64,000 nucleotides of DNA from Diadema setosum (Eukaryota > Echinodermata > Echinoidea > Diadematoida > Diadematidae): assembly GCA_033980235.1 (NCBI GenBank), contig CM067067.1, positions 12,366,401 through 12,430,400 of the forward strand, written 5' to 3'. The first letter of the stretch is position 1. Every line of letters starts with the position of its first letter. Under the pieces are notes generated by a model. It worked only from the letters and a program-made list of their open reading frames with translations. It did no database searches and was not told the DNA's origin. The position numbers and the translations under genes were made by a program. Positions 26,266-37,530 of the stretch are shown in pieces.

Positions 26266-27839
26266 TTCTTTGAGTGGCTCTACAAAATGTTAGCTCATTG
26301 CAGGGTATTGTTTTATCATTCTGACAATTATAAGAGGGACAAAATCTTCAAGCTTGTTAATCAATTCGATGAGATCATTATCCAACGAGGCATACGCCTA
26401 TGTATAGGCCTATGGTGCATACACTTGATGAAAGGCGTGACGAGACAGTGAAATCCCGTCTTCCGCTTCAGTGTTGGTCACATGGCTTCTTCCAATCCTA
26501 TCTTCAAAATGACCCTGACTGATGTGCTCTCAAGCTCCATAGGCCCTACCTCTGCACTCGACGATCAAGAATACCAGTAAAGTCATGTCTAAGCTGGAGA
26601 AACTCTTTTATACAAAATCGATGAGGTGACACTGGAATGTGCTTGTCTGGAACTGAAGGCAGGTGGACGGACAAAAGGGGAGTGCGGGTCACACAAAAGA
26701 TGGCAGAAATCGTGATTCAACTGGCGTACCCACGTGGACCCAGACGGCAGCCGGCATGCTATCCAAGAGCGTGAGGGAGCTCTGGACAGAATGAAAATAC
26801 AGTAATGTCATCGAACTGGGTCAATGTTCATCGTTTGGGAGGTAGACATTTGGCATTATGGATTATGGCGTTATCGATTACATAAATAAATGAATACATA
26901 TAGCATACAATTATAGTATTTATACAGGGATTTTTATACCACATTCAAATGGACATATCGTGAACAGAAATATATAGGGCCTACTGCAAGGTTCAATTGT
27001 TAAATAACAATAATGAATAACAAGAACTACCTGAGCTTTGATATGTCTCTTCTTGTAGTTATACATCCAGTACCATCATACCGTACATTTATTTTACATT
27101 TGCCCCGTTTGTGATAGAAGCATATCAATCGAAATCATATAGGCCTATGCAATATTATTCCGCTGAGAGGAAAAAAAAAGAAAAGGAAAAAAAGTACGTA
27201 CATTGTTCCGGGAAGCAATTAAAAGTACGCAAAAAATTGGTGTAGTGTCGGTAAAGCAGATACATGTACAATTTGTATTATCAGAGATATTGTGTAAGCT
27301 CTACCCGCTGTCCTGTGTCTCAGGAGTAGCTTGTGTCGATGCGACCTACATTCTTGGAAAACTGATTCGGTGGATTCGTGAGTTGGCTATTTACTACGCA
27401 AACGGACTTCGTAAACATCGGATTGAGTACAATCTCGAGTATGTACAGTACACTGTACCGCATATGTAGTAACAGCAAGGAGTACGAGCTCGCCTAGTAC
27501 CTCCTTGGTAACAGGATGTAACCGCGAAATTCTCAACGTTCGTCAGCAACGCACTACAGTATGCATGAGGGAGCTACTACGGTTCTCTTGAGGTGGACAT
27601 GTGCTTGCATAGTTGTGTGTTTATGCCTGGCTGAAAGGTCTGATCCATTATCAAAATAAGGGGATTTTATTTTCAGTAAAGAATAGAGAAGTAAAAACAA
27701 AATATATTTCGGAGCAGTTTTGAAATAACTTTTCTCAAAATTACTGTTGTATTCAGTGCGTCTTAATTCTTTGGGATTTTTAGGTGTTTGATCATATACT
27801 CAACGCATAATAAAATACTATTTCCCCATTAAAAGAATA
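26263..27839. other. Intergenic upstream of SLC34
   Basis: No coding exon is recognisable. Distal promoter elements or an untranslated first exon of the SLC34 gene could lie here but cannot be identified from sequence alone. Confidence 0.4.
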
Positions 27840-28008
27840 GACTCGTCTACTACGGCCGATCATGTGAACACCACGAGCCCCACATGTTTCGGTCTTTGCG
27901 GTTTCATTATGAATGAATGCTACGTCATAAAGAAGAGCGTTTTGATTGGTCAGAGCTCGTCTGTTTCGAACAGCTTTAGGTTCGCGCCCACTTTTCTCGT
28001 CTCAGTTC
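27840..28008 (+). promoter_or_regulatory. Probable SLC34 promoter and 5' UTR
   Basis: G+C and CpG content rise here relative to upstream. An inverted CCAAT box (attgg, 27945-27949) and a CRE-like tacgtcat (27921-27928) are present. There is no TATA box close to the start. An in-frame TGA at 27943-27945 closes the reading frame upstream of the ATG at 28009, which supports that start. The transcription start itself cannot be placed. Confidence 0.4.
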
Positions 28009-28227
28009 ATGGCTGACACTCGTACGAAGATGGTACTCTCCGAACATACCGAATCAATTCCACGGAGTAGTACTCCTGACGCCGATATGCGCGATATGGA
28101 GGATCTACAGACAGCAGAACCTTTACTTTCCTCTTCAGCAAGATTATCAAGTCCTGCAAGAACACCTCCACCGCCATATTCACTGGTGCCGGACATGGAA
28201 TCACAAATTATTTTCGAAATTCGAAAG
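28009..28227 (+). CDS. SLC34 coding exon 1 (residues 1-73)
   Basis: Encodes a cytosolic N-terminal tail rich in Ser, Pro and Asp/Glu. It includes the proline run ending in tyrosine at residues 53-57, a PPxY match. It ends in AAG before donor GTATGT, phase 0. Confidence 0.85.
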
Positions 28228-31200
28228 GTATGTCCCTTCGCCTGCAGCTGCTGCAATGCTGCATGCCGCCGCCGTCGCCGTGATGCCCGGCTGCTACTTG
28301 CTAGTCACTTGGAATTGCGCGCGCTTACCACTGTACCAGTACGATAAGAGTCGCATAGAAAAGGTGAGTCTTCTGCCTTTGCTTGCTTTGCGCACTGGTG
28401 GACTCTGCTCGTGAATGAATGATATTTCTAATTGATATCATGTATTCATTAGACCTATATCGCAGTTGCTTCTGTATAATTTACCATATTTTTAAATTGC
28501 TCATTACACTGACAGGTCGATTTGGCCGATGCCGAAGCTGCGAATGGCGATATTTGTCTCGATCTTGAACGTGATGTTGCCGAGAAAGAGACCAAGAACA
28601 AAGCCTCGGTGGGAGGAACTCTCCTTGGAGACGAAGAAGCGCCGGCCGGAGCCGAAGAGGAAGAAGATCCATGGGCTTTGGCGGAACTGAAAGACACTGG
28701 CACTCCATGGAAAGGTGAGAAGAGCTGAGTGTGAGAAGTGAGAAGAGTAGGCCTAACAGTGTTACTTTTTCTTACTTAGAGAGACCAAGTTTAGAGTTCT
28801 AACACTCATAGTTGAGTTAGTCTTCTATTAAATCTGCGAGCATTGTGTTTCTACTTCTAACCTTAGACATCTCAGCCATTTCAGAACCAGCTCTTATATC
28901 AAGATCATAAAGATCGAATAAACTGAATTCCTCTTGCTCTTGGTCATTGATTTGCATGCTCTTTGATATTCAATGTCTTGCAAAAAAAGGTTAAAGTAAC
29001 CTGAATTGCCATCTCATCCAAAACTAAATTAAGCCCTGTTGCCTGTAAACTTGTAAGACTCGGAGTTGGCAAATCTGAAGATTCATGATGTGGAACTCTT
29101 GTCTCTAAAAAAACGACATAGGCGTCCTCGGCCTATAATAAAATATGTCTTGATCACATTGATATTTGTTATCCGACACAGCTTATCTAGATTTTTACTT
29201 TAAATTTTACATCAACACGTGTGTAATTGCATGTGTATTAAATTTGCTCAAGTTGCTTGGTACTAGAACTTCTACTGGACTTCCCCTGCCAATTTTTGAA
29301 GAGTTGAATATCCAGTGGTAGAGTCAGCCGCATCCAGACAGATGATGAAGAAACAGTGTTACGGGTAAAACAGTTCTGATGCCATTGGTTCTAGTCGAGC
29401 ACCGTTTTACAAAAGATTTAGAACATGATGTAGAATCTAGATTTCCAGAGTCAACTTCCAAGTTCCATATTGTTTATTATAATGCACATGCATGCTGTTG
29501 TGGGAAAAATTGATTAAATGGATTTTTGGGTAAGTAATAGAATGTGTGTGTGTTGTAGTGAAGGTCAAACAACTATGTATGGAAATTTCCACTAGCTATG
29601 TAAGGCTGGGGAAATCTTACTGATATTCGATAGTAAGCAGTGGCAAATTAAACTGGCCAAAACACAGGGTTGCTACACACAAAATAATAAGCGGCTAATC
29701 GAGCCACTACACTGTCATTTTGAGGCAACTTTGTTCATACATGACAGAGATCAGATGAAGTAGCAAAATATATGCATATTAATTAAACTGTTTCATCCAT
29801 ATCAAAACTTGATCTAGAACTTGGTCAAGAATATGGCTTTAGAAGAATTTAGATATCTCTCTGTAGCTGTACATATAGACCACATAGACACCTAAACTGA
29901 TAAATTGATTCAATGAACAAAGGAATATTGAAGAGTTTTATTACAAACAAACTATACTTTCATTCTTGTCGAGTTGAGATATTGCAGCCAAGATATTTAT
30001 GATTAAAGCTACTAAAAACAAAGTAATAAGAAAATATTTGTGAGAAAGTCCATTTCATATCATTCAGTTATCATATCTTATAAGTGAGGTATCACTGGAA
30101 AGGTTTTGCATCTGTCTATCTAATGATGGACTTAGAACTCTTAAAGATGTTTAAAAATGATGTTTAAAAATGACATATTGATAGCCCATTTTGCGATGAA
30201 ACTCACCATTTGCAGAATTCAGAAGTCATCAGTGTAGACTTGAGAGCTTGAGAAAAATCAGTTGATTCTATTTAATAGTTATGAAATTAAAGTTTTGTTT
30301 AAGTCCTTGTGCTGTGAGAGCTGGATAAGAAGCTGACAACAATATGGGGCAAATTATTTTTCCCTCTTTTCTTTAAAACAAAGCAACAACAACAACAATA
30401 TATGTAAATTAATGCTAATGCAGAGGTTCAATATATAGACAATATAAAGAGAATCTTGAAAAATGTTCACCTTATTTTTGTCGAGTTGAAAATTCCCTTG
30501 TCTTGTTTAATACTGACCTAAGTTTGGAGAATTCCCCTCCCTTCTGAAAGAGAAATAAGTCAGTCGAGTGTTGTTTGGTTTCAGGTTAATTTTGTTGGAT
30601 CCTTCTTACCTACAGGTAACAGGAGATGCACATTGTATTACAAAATCTTCAAATTTAAGGGTTGTGACCCATTCGTCCGGAGCTGATCCTGTTAAATTTC
30701 TGCATTTGCTAAGCCCACATAGATAATTAGAACATGTGTAATTGGAGAAGTTACCACATAAAATTTGTATTTCTTGCTCTATTTTAACCTTATATGAACA
30801 AGTCCCTCTGAACTAAGCCTTGTCTTGCATTTTTTTTTTTTTCCCAGAAAGTGTAAATTCAGTTATGAAATTCATCGAAAGGAATGCTGAGTGCCAGTGT
30901 ATTTTCAGGCATTTCAGATTTGCATAGTAGGGTTTTTCCTGGGCAATCTTTGAAACAGCCTGTGTAATTGAGTTGATGTGTTCTCTGATCAGATATTTCA
31001 TTTGCTTGAGACACTCTAACACTTGCGTTCAGCGTGTTGTGTGACTTGTATTGGAAAGAACTTCAAAACTGAGAAACTCTTTTTCATCTCATAGTGATGC
31101 TGCAAAAATGTCAGCTATTGGTACACTGTACTTGTCAGAAAGCGTCAAGAGAAGATACATACTGAGTATTGCAACCTGTACAAGACACTTCGTGCAGTAC

Positions 31201-34200
31201 AACTGTACGTGCTCATTCATTTATGCACTGCAAACACTTAGCTCCCACCACGTGGCATGAGAAAACGCCGGTATGCAGTGTGGTGAAGCTATGACCTCAT
31301 TCGCAAGACTGAAAATCCTTTGTATAATGCTAGACGTGCAAACCCGTGCACAGTGCTATGTGTGTGTATCAATGTGTGTGTGTGGTGTGTGTAAGAGTGT
31401 ATTGTAAGGGCATGTGTGTGAAAGGGTTCGGCCGGTGAATGCATACTAGACCTGTAAAGAGGAGAGGCCTGTGATGTACATGTGATTGGCTTCGCTTCCA
31501 TATGGTACGATCAGACCGGGATCTGTCAGGGTGGAGGCTTACCGGTACATGCCATGGATTCCACGATTCTGTGATTTTCCATGGCTGGGGGCAGCCTCCA
31601 ATATCCTGCAGTGAATATGCTTTGTGTGTTGCTCTGGCTTTGACAGCATTATATGAAAAGTGCAAAATCCTAATTTGTTGGTAAAATTTGTTAATACTTC
31701 TAGTGTAGCCTTCCTATTATGTATTTAAAATAGGTCATGTACTACAGCCTATATTTCAGTACTAGGAACTGCAATAATTTTTAGTTAGAATGAAGTCATG
31801 AAAATCTCCTCCCTGCCATGTTGACTAATACTAAGAGTAGGCCTATAATTCACATTCTCTCTGAATTTTGATTGTTTGCACCAAAATGCAGAAAGGATGT
31901 TTTTGTGCCTCCCATTAATACTACATCCACGACTTGCTCAAAACTTGGGAGTCCATTTGTTCTTATCTAATCAAATGTAAATAATGACCTGCTGCCAGTT
32001 CAGCACACTGCACCTTAGGCATATGTAAGATAAGACTTTGAATATGCAATAGTAGAATGACCTGCTGTATAGCATTCATTGAACAATTTTTAACATGGTA
32101 TTTTTCTTTTGATTTATGAGTGCCAATTTTTGTTTGTGTTTATGAGTGCATAATTATATGTGTGAGAGTGAAGGAAATCCTAAGAATACTGGGCCTGATG
32201 GTGATGACATTTTACCGTGATAATTTCACTATTTAGAGATTTCTCTCTCTTTTCTTTTTTTTTTTTGGGGGGGGGGAGGCTCCTATCTATTTACACAGAA
32301 CATTCGCGATTTCAGAGCTTTTGGGACAACCCTTTTTGCCATAGAGATTTTTAACAGCTATTATTAAGACTTGATCGTTTTTACTTCCTGTCCCTCCTGA
32401 ACAGTGACATGTTGGAGATATATTGTGGTACTTATCATTTTTTGATGTTGTAATAATCTCACTAACATAAACCTATTATTCCTATTCTGTTGTATTTCCC
32501 CTCCAGAACTGTCATGCTGTATGAAGCTGAGGTATGCATTTGTCAACTGGTTCTTCAAGCCCATCTTCATCGTCGCGCTGCTGTACTTTTTCATCTGCTC
32601 GCTGGATCTAATGAGCTCTGCTTTCCGCCTCCTTGGTGGCAAGGAGGCCGGTGAGGTCTTTGCCCAGAACGACCTGCTCAACAACCCAATCTGTGGACTC
32701 ATGATCGGAATCCTGGCCACTGTCCTTGTTCAGAGCTCGTCAACATCTACCTCCATTGTTGTGACTATCGTGGCTGCTGGAAGTGAGTGGTTCATCAGAC
32801 TTGACTTTTTGTAAACTTTATCATCTGCAAAATGTGTGTAAAAATGTTAAATGTTTAAATGATGTTTTAAATGATGTTCTGCAAGCTCATTCATGTGTAA
32901 CTAGAAATAGTATGGTGTTTCCTTCAGAGTGTCGAGTGGCCAGACAGCCACAATGCTGTGCACTAAATGTTGGAACTTGTGATTCTGAATAGTTACCATC
33001 ATTTCACTGATGTCTGCAAGTTTTGATTTGGCATGTTAATAAAGAAAACAAACATTTGTCCCGTTCTTTCAGTTCTTCCCGTCCGTCCTGCCATCTACAT
33101 TGTCATGGGCGCCAATATTGGAACATCTGTCACAAACACCATCGTCTCCATGGCCCAGTCTGGCAACCGGGCAGAGTTCCGCCGCGCTTTCGGTGGCGCC
33201 ACTGTCCACGACATGTTCAACTGGCTGTCCGTCATCTGCCTGCTGCCCTTGGAGGCTGCTACTGGCTACCTGTACTTCCTGACCAGCAAGATTGTGGACT
33301 CCTTTCACATAGAAACCAATGAGGATGTCAAAGTGGAACTGCTGAAGGTCCTGACCAAGCCCTTTTCCAAGAGGATCATCCAGGTAAATAACTTGGCTTG
33401 AAAGTAATGACTCGACAATTTATAGTTTTTGGTTGTTGTTTTTTTTTGTCCTTTTTTTCAGTTCTTACTACCAAATTACTCTGTGGGAAAGAGGAAAAGA
33501 TATTGTACAGCATTCAGAATTTGTACTAATTTGCAGCTGTGAATGGAACCTACCTTGAAATCAGCATAGTAAAAAAGTTGTATGCATATTGCTCCTGTGA
33601 TTGTTGATAAAAAAAATAAAGTGACAACCTTCTATTCTTCATTTCCAATCTTGCAGATTGACAGTAAAAAGATTGCCAAGATTGCCACTGGAGAGATCGA
33701 ATCCCAGGGACAGTCTCTTCTAAAAGTCTGGTGCAAGAAAGAGAAGATGCCAAGGATCGTCAACGAGACTGTCGGTGCCCTTGTCGCCAACTCCACGGGT
33801 GCCGCCCCCACAGCTGATGGTTTCAATGCCACGACCACTGGATACCCTCTCTGGTGGGATGCTACAGCCAGCACTTCCACCCCGCCCAGTACCAATGCCA
33901 CTGCAGTGGCTGCAACTACCAGCGTAGCAACAACAAATGTGGTTCAGCCAGTCACAGAGGTGGTGGACATTGGAGTAGAGAAATGTAAGTAATTTTTGTC
34001 ATTAATACATTCAGCACATGCATATTACAAATATGTCAAAGATAAACAATTGTTTCATATCTTTATCCCATGATGGATTTTGCTTGTGTCCTTGGCACAT
34101 AAGTTAAGATACACACCAAAGAAAGCATTGTTTAAAGTGTAGAAATGAAGTCTCATATATCTTCCTGTCTCATTAGAACACAGTATATACATATATGAAA

Positions 34201-35247
34201 AAGAATTGTATCAAACACAACTTTAACAGTCTCTCTTGTATGCCCTGTGTTTTGAAATTTTCAGGTCACTTCTTGTTCAACGATACTGATTTGTCAGACC
34301 GAGCCATTGGTGGCATCCTCCTGGTTATAGCTCTGGTGATGCTGTGTGGCTGTCTCATCATGATGGTCAAGACCCTCAATTCATTGCTGAAAGGTCGCGT
34401 AGCTGGCATTATTCGACGCACCATCAATGCCGACTTCCCTGGACCTTTCTCCTTCCTCACTGGCTACTTTGCTATCCTGGTGGGTGCTGGGGTGACGTTC
34501 CTCGTCCAGAGCAGCTCGGTCTTCACATCCGCCATGACGCCACTGGTCGGCGTGGGTGTCATCACCCTGGATAGGATGTACCCACTCACTCTTGGCTCGA
34601 ACATTGGCACGACCGCGACAGGTCTCCTGGCAGCCATGGCCAGCTCTGGGGACAAGCTTGAAAACAGCATCCAGATCGCCCTCTGCCATCTCTTCTTCAA
34701 CATCTCTGGCATCATCCTCTGGTACCCCATCCCAGTGATGCGCAAGGTGCCCATCCTCCTGGCCAAGAAGCTTGGCAACACAACTGCAAAATACCGCTGG
34801 TTTGCCATCATGTACCTCATCTTGATGTTCTTCGTGCTGCCGCTGACCGTGTTCGGCCTCTCCCTCATCAGCATCTGGTGTCTGGTGGCCGTCGGTAGCC
34901 CTCTCATTCTCCTCGCAATATTCATCGTGGTGGTCAATGTGCTGCAGACGAAGAAGCCCCACTTCCTGCCAGAGAAGCTGCGTACCTGGGATTTCCTGCC
35001 CCTGTGCTTGCACTCCCTGGCCCCTCTGGATCATCTCATCTCCAAGATGCTCCAGACAATCAAGAACTGCTGCCCGTGCAACAGGAACTCAAAAGGAGCC
35101 CTCAATGTGAGTGGTCAGCCCCTTGTCAACAGCAATAATGCCTCTCCAGTGAAAGTTCACTATGATGTAGTAAATGAGCGGACAGATACCTTGCCAGCAT
35201 CTGATTTGAGCAACGCCAATGGGGCTGAACGGCTCAGCACTCTATGA
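28009..35247 (+). CDS. SLC34-family (type II) sodium-dependent phosphate cotransporter, 6 coding exons, 771 aa
   Basis: Predicted to import inorganic phosphate with sodium across the apical plasma membrane. Exons: 28009-28227, 28516-28714, 32507-32782, 33073-33383, 33657-33984, 34265-35247; all introns GT-AG, frame continuous. Residues 124-141 hold the family's DPWAL..L.DTG..W.EL motif. Two inverted halves follow: QSSS at 215-218 and 526-529; MGANIGTS at 243-250 and GSNIGTT at 555-561. Between them lies a long Ser/Thr/Ala-rich outer loop with sequons at N371, N380, N392, N415 and N450, and cysteines C361 and C445 that match the conserved disulfide pair. Asp278 sits where electrogenic vertebrate members have Asp. 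The tail has NCCPC and ends S-T-L, a class I PDZ ligand. At 771 residues it is longer than vertebrate members (about 640-690), mainly in the N-terminus and loop. ATG 28009 follows an in-frame stop; ATG 28030 (codon 8) has a better Kozak A at -3 and may also be used. No orthology to a particular paralogue is claimed. Confidence 0.96.
28516..28714 (+). CDS. SLC34 coding exon 2 (residues 74-139 plus one base)
   Basis: Acceptor gacag, donor GTGAGA, ends in phase 1. Encodes an acidic stretch (EEEED at 120-124) and the conserved DPW...DTG segment that precedes the first membrane helix. Confidence 0.92.
28715..32506 (+). other. SLC34 intron 2 (3.8 kb)
   Basis: By far the largest intron; the other four are 273-290 bp. 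At about 28865-29030 it carries a diverged half of the family A TTAA MITE (atctcagccatttcagaacc, gaataaactgaattcctc). Other contents are a T run (30830-30842), a GT-rich stretch (31358-31400) and a T-then-G run (32257-32277). I found no exon inside it, and the flanking exons join in frame with no missing family sequence. Confidence 0.8.
32507..32782 (+). CDS. SLC34 coding exon 3 (first helix and first QSSS)
   Basis: Acceptor ctccag, donor GTGAGT, phase 1 at both ends. Encodes the first membrane helix (about 159-179, with [10 protein letters not shown]) and the first hairpin with [14 protein letters not shown]. Confidence 0.95.
33073..33383 (+). CDS. SLC34 coding exon 4 (MGANIGTS segment)
   Basis: Acceptor ttcag, donor GTAAAT, ends in phase 0. 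Encodes [14 protein letters not shown] (243-256), [13 protein letters not shown] (266-278) and FNWLS. The Asp278 and Ala274 positions match electrogenic relatives; position 272 is Gly where vertebrate IIa/IIb have Ala. Confidence 0.95.
33657..33984 (+). CDS. SLC34 coding exon 5 (large outer loop)
   Basis: Acceptor ttgcag, donor GTAAGT, ends in phase 1. Encodes the large extracellular loop: four N-glycosylation sequons and a low-complexity Thr/Ala/Ser segment (about 404-428). The first half of the conserved cysteine pair is C361; its partner C445 is split across the next junction. Confidence 0.92.
34265..35247 (+). CDS. SLC34 coding exon 6 (second half and C-terminus)
   Basis: Acceptor tttcag. 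A single 983-bp exon encodes the whole second repeat half, the last helices and the cytosolic tail, ending with TGA at 35245-35247. Vertebrate genes split this stretch over several exons. Confidence 0.95.
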
Positions 35248-36497
35248 CCATGCACCAAGTAACCATCTTGGATAATCGGCATGCTGTAAGGGTATGCATG
35301 CTACGGGCAGTTGCAAATAGGTGTATGCCGCAGTTTTCCAGTAAGTCATTTAGTTTTCCCCGTCCAAAACTCATCTTCAGACATGCATGGCTTGAAATCT
35401 ATTTCTGTACACGTGTATATGTACAGCCAATACCATCGATTCTGATTTCATGACATTTGTACGCACATGTTGTTATGAAATGGGAAAACTGACTTCTCTG
35501 AGTTATACTCGGGTTGAGTTCTAGGTTGTCAGTCGTGTCTCTTGTCTATACTGCACAGTGGTATTGTGATGTTAGCTTCGTCCTTCAGAAGCAATTTTCT
35601 AGTTTTGAAATATTAACTTATTCTATAAATAGGAGTTTTATTTATTTTTATTTCAAACTGGAATTTGTTTGCTGGGCTGGCAAATGTCAAGTCATTCAAA
35701 CTGTCCCAGCCCTGAACTCTTGTCAATCGTTATACAGGAGAACTGAAATTTTACCCGAGAATTCATGTTTGTTTGTACAATGTTTCGAGAATAATTTATT
35801 AAGTGTACAAGTGTCGCTATTGAAATGTACATGTTCATGTACATCCATGTTTCAACTTGCAATAACCAAAGTCTCGGAATACAGCGATAAAACAAGTCAA
35901 GTGAAGCAATAGAAGGAAAGAATTGTTCTTGGCTTTTCAGCAGTATTTTGCAACATTCCATCATTACAAAAAAAAAAACAAAACCAACATACATACATGT
36001 AGTTGCAAAGTATTGTGCTGAGTATTTTGTTCACTGAAATCTACACCATTACAATTTCTAAAGGTATACAGACATAACTTTATCTGAAATCTATCAAACT
36101 GTGTTGAAGATTTTATCATTATTATTATTTTTTTTTTTTTTGTCAAGACTATCATAGACACTTATATCAGTGACTTTTGGTGATTCATTTGTCCAGTCAA
36201 TTTTCTTGAGGGCAAATTTTCTTTGTTTTCATTGTCATTCACATCTGATAATCAACCCCGGTCGATATTTATGGAACAAGTTCGAAATGTTTCTTTGGTC
36301 AAACAAGGTTGATTTCATTACCTCATTAGTGCAAAGGCATTACTAACAGACAAGACAACAAAAAAGTATTTGTGTTCATCTTTGGACCATGCAATTCTGT
36401 ATCATGATGCAATAATATCCAGTAAACTATCAGATGTGGTTTTCTTTCTAAACGCATATCTTTGAAATCTTGTCTGCCATGTAACTGACTTTTTTAA

Positions 36498-36696
36498 TAC
36501 TGTACGAGCTGAAATTTTCGCGGTGGTTTTATTTTCCTGAATTTCGCGAATCGCCTTTGAACCGCGAAACTAACAATGCGCGAATATTTAAGTTCAGTTA
36601 GACCCTCGCAACCGCGAAATTAACAACACTCGTAAATGTCCTCCATATAGCAATTCGCAAAAATATCTGTACGCGAAAATTTCAGCTCGTACAGTA
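36498..36696. mobile_element. TA-flanked palindromic MITE within the SLC34 3' UTR
   Basis: The tips are tactgtacgagctgaaattt (left) and the exact complement ending acagta (right), with TIRs of about 25 bp followed by cgcg. The interior carries repeated 'cgcgaa' words. The ends resemble the element at 40709 (tactgtaaaagctg). Confidence 0.85.
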
Positions 36697-37070
36697 CTAG
36701 GTATGTGCTGATGAATGGTTCCATTCATGTTCCATTCATTAACGAAAAAATGGTCTTGCTTATCAACTCATCCCATGAAAGTCTTTTGAAGCAGGTGAAA
36801 CTTACACAAACAGGGTCTTCTGCAGTAATATTATTTTTAGTTTTCTGGATGGAAAATCAAGATTAAAATTGCAGCGTGTGCAATTAATGTAGTGACCCTT
36901 TCTGAGGTATGGTGTGCATTGATGTAACCAGGTTTACGCCGTGCAGTGACTGAAGCACTGCAGATGTTTAGGGTGTGTATGTGTGTTTTGACCAATGTGC
37001 CTACATTGAGTGTGGCTGTGTAAAGAAACTTGTAATATAGCAGATTTTTGTTTTGTATTATGCGCAAGTG

Positions 37071-37076
37071 AATAAA
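37071..37076 (+). terminator. Candidate SLC34 poly(A) signal
   Basis: Canonical AATAAA with GT-rich sequence 20-30 bases downstream. A second AATAAA lies at 37728-37733 and could be an alternative. Confidence 0.45.
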
Positions 37077-37357
37077 AGAATGTTATCAAAGTGAACTCCT
37101 GTGGTTTTGCCTCAGTTTGTGTCATCATGCATTGTTAAGGGCAGGATGAAATGCATGCGTGTGGTTTTCTCTCTGAGATGTGCTTACACAACAAAAAAGC
37201 TCGAGTTTATATCTGTGGAGAATGTGAGGTGATTCCATAGTTTATGTGCAGATAGTATGAAGTGGAATCGTCTATGAGTATACTCGAAATGTGTGTATGA
37301 ATCACGACATGCGTGAATTTGAACATGGATGAATTGTCCGAGCTGAAACGAAACTTG

Positions 37358-37530
37358 CACTCAACCTTGCTCAAGTCGACCTTGCTTAACTTGAATAATC
37401 GCCTAAGTTGAAAGGTCTTTTCAAGTCCTCTTTTCTTTTAATGATTGTAATTCCTCATAAGTCGAATTTTCTCTAAGTCGCAGCTATTTCTTCAGTCCAA
37501 ATAGATTCAACTTGGGCAAGGTTGACTGTA
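37358..37530. mobile_element. CAGT-ended MITE, family E, copy 1
   Basis: The right tip is caacttgggcaaggttgactg followed by ta without a break in pairing; the left tip is cactcaaccttgctcaagtc. Internal blocks 'aaggtcttttcaagtc' and 'atttcttcagtc' recur in the copy at 39243-39422. Confidence 0.75.

Larger units (their letters stand above)
35248..37095 (+). other. SLC34 3' untranslated region (inferred)
   Basis: AT-rich, no coding content. The first canonical AATAAA after the stop is at 37071, followed by a GT-rich stretch (tgtggttttgcc, about 37098). That implies a UTR of about 1.85 kb which would include the palindromic MITE at 36498-36696. Confidence 0.5.

Noticed and set aside
30813..31665. 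Short ORFs in SLC34 intron 2 as alternative exons
   Set aside because: The flanking exons join in frame to give a complete family sequence, and none of these ORFs resembles SLC34.
34381..35034. 217-codon antisense ORF over SLC34 exon 6 (and a second at 34464-34937)
   Set aside because: Shadow frames of a strongly coding exon; their composition follows the sense codons.
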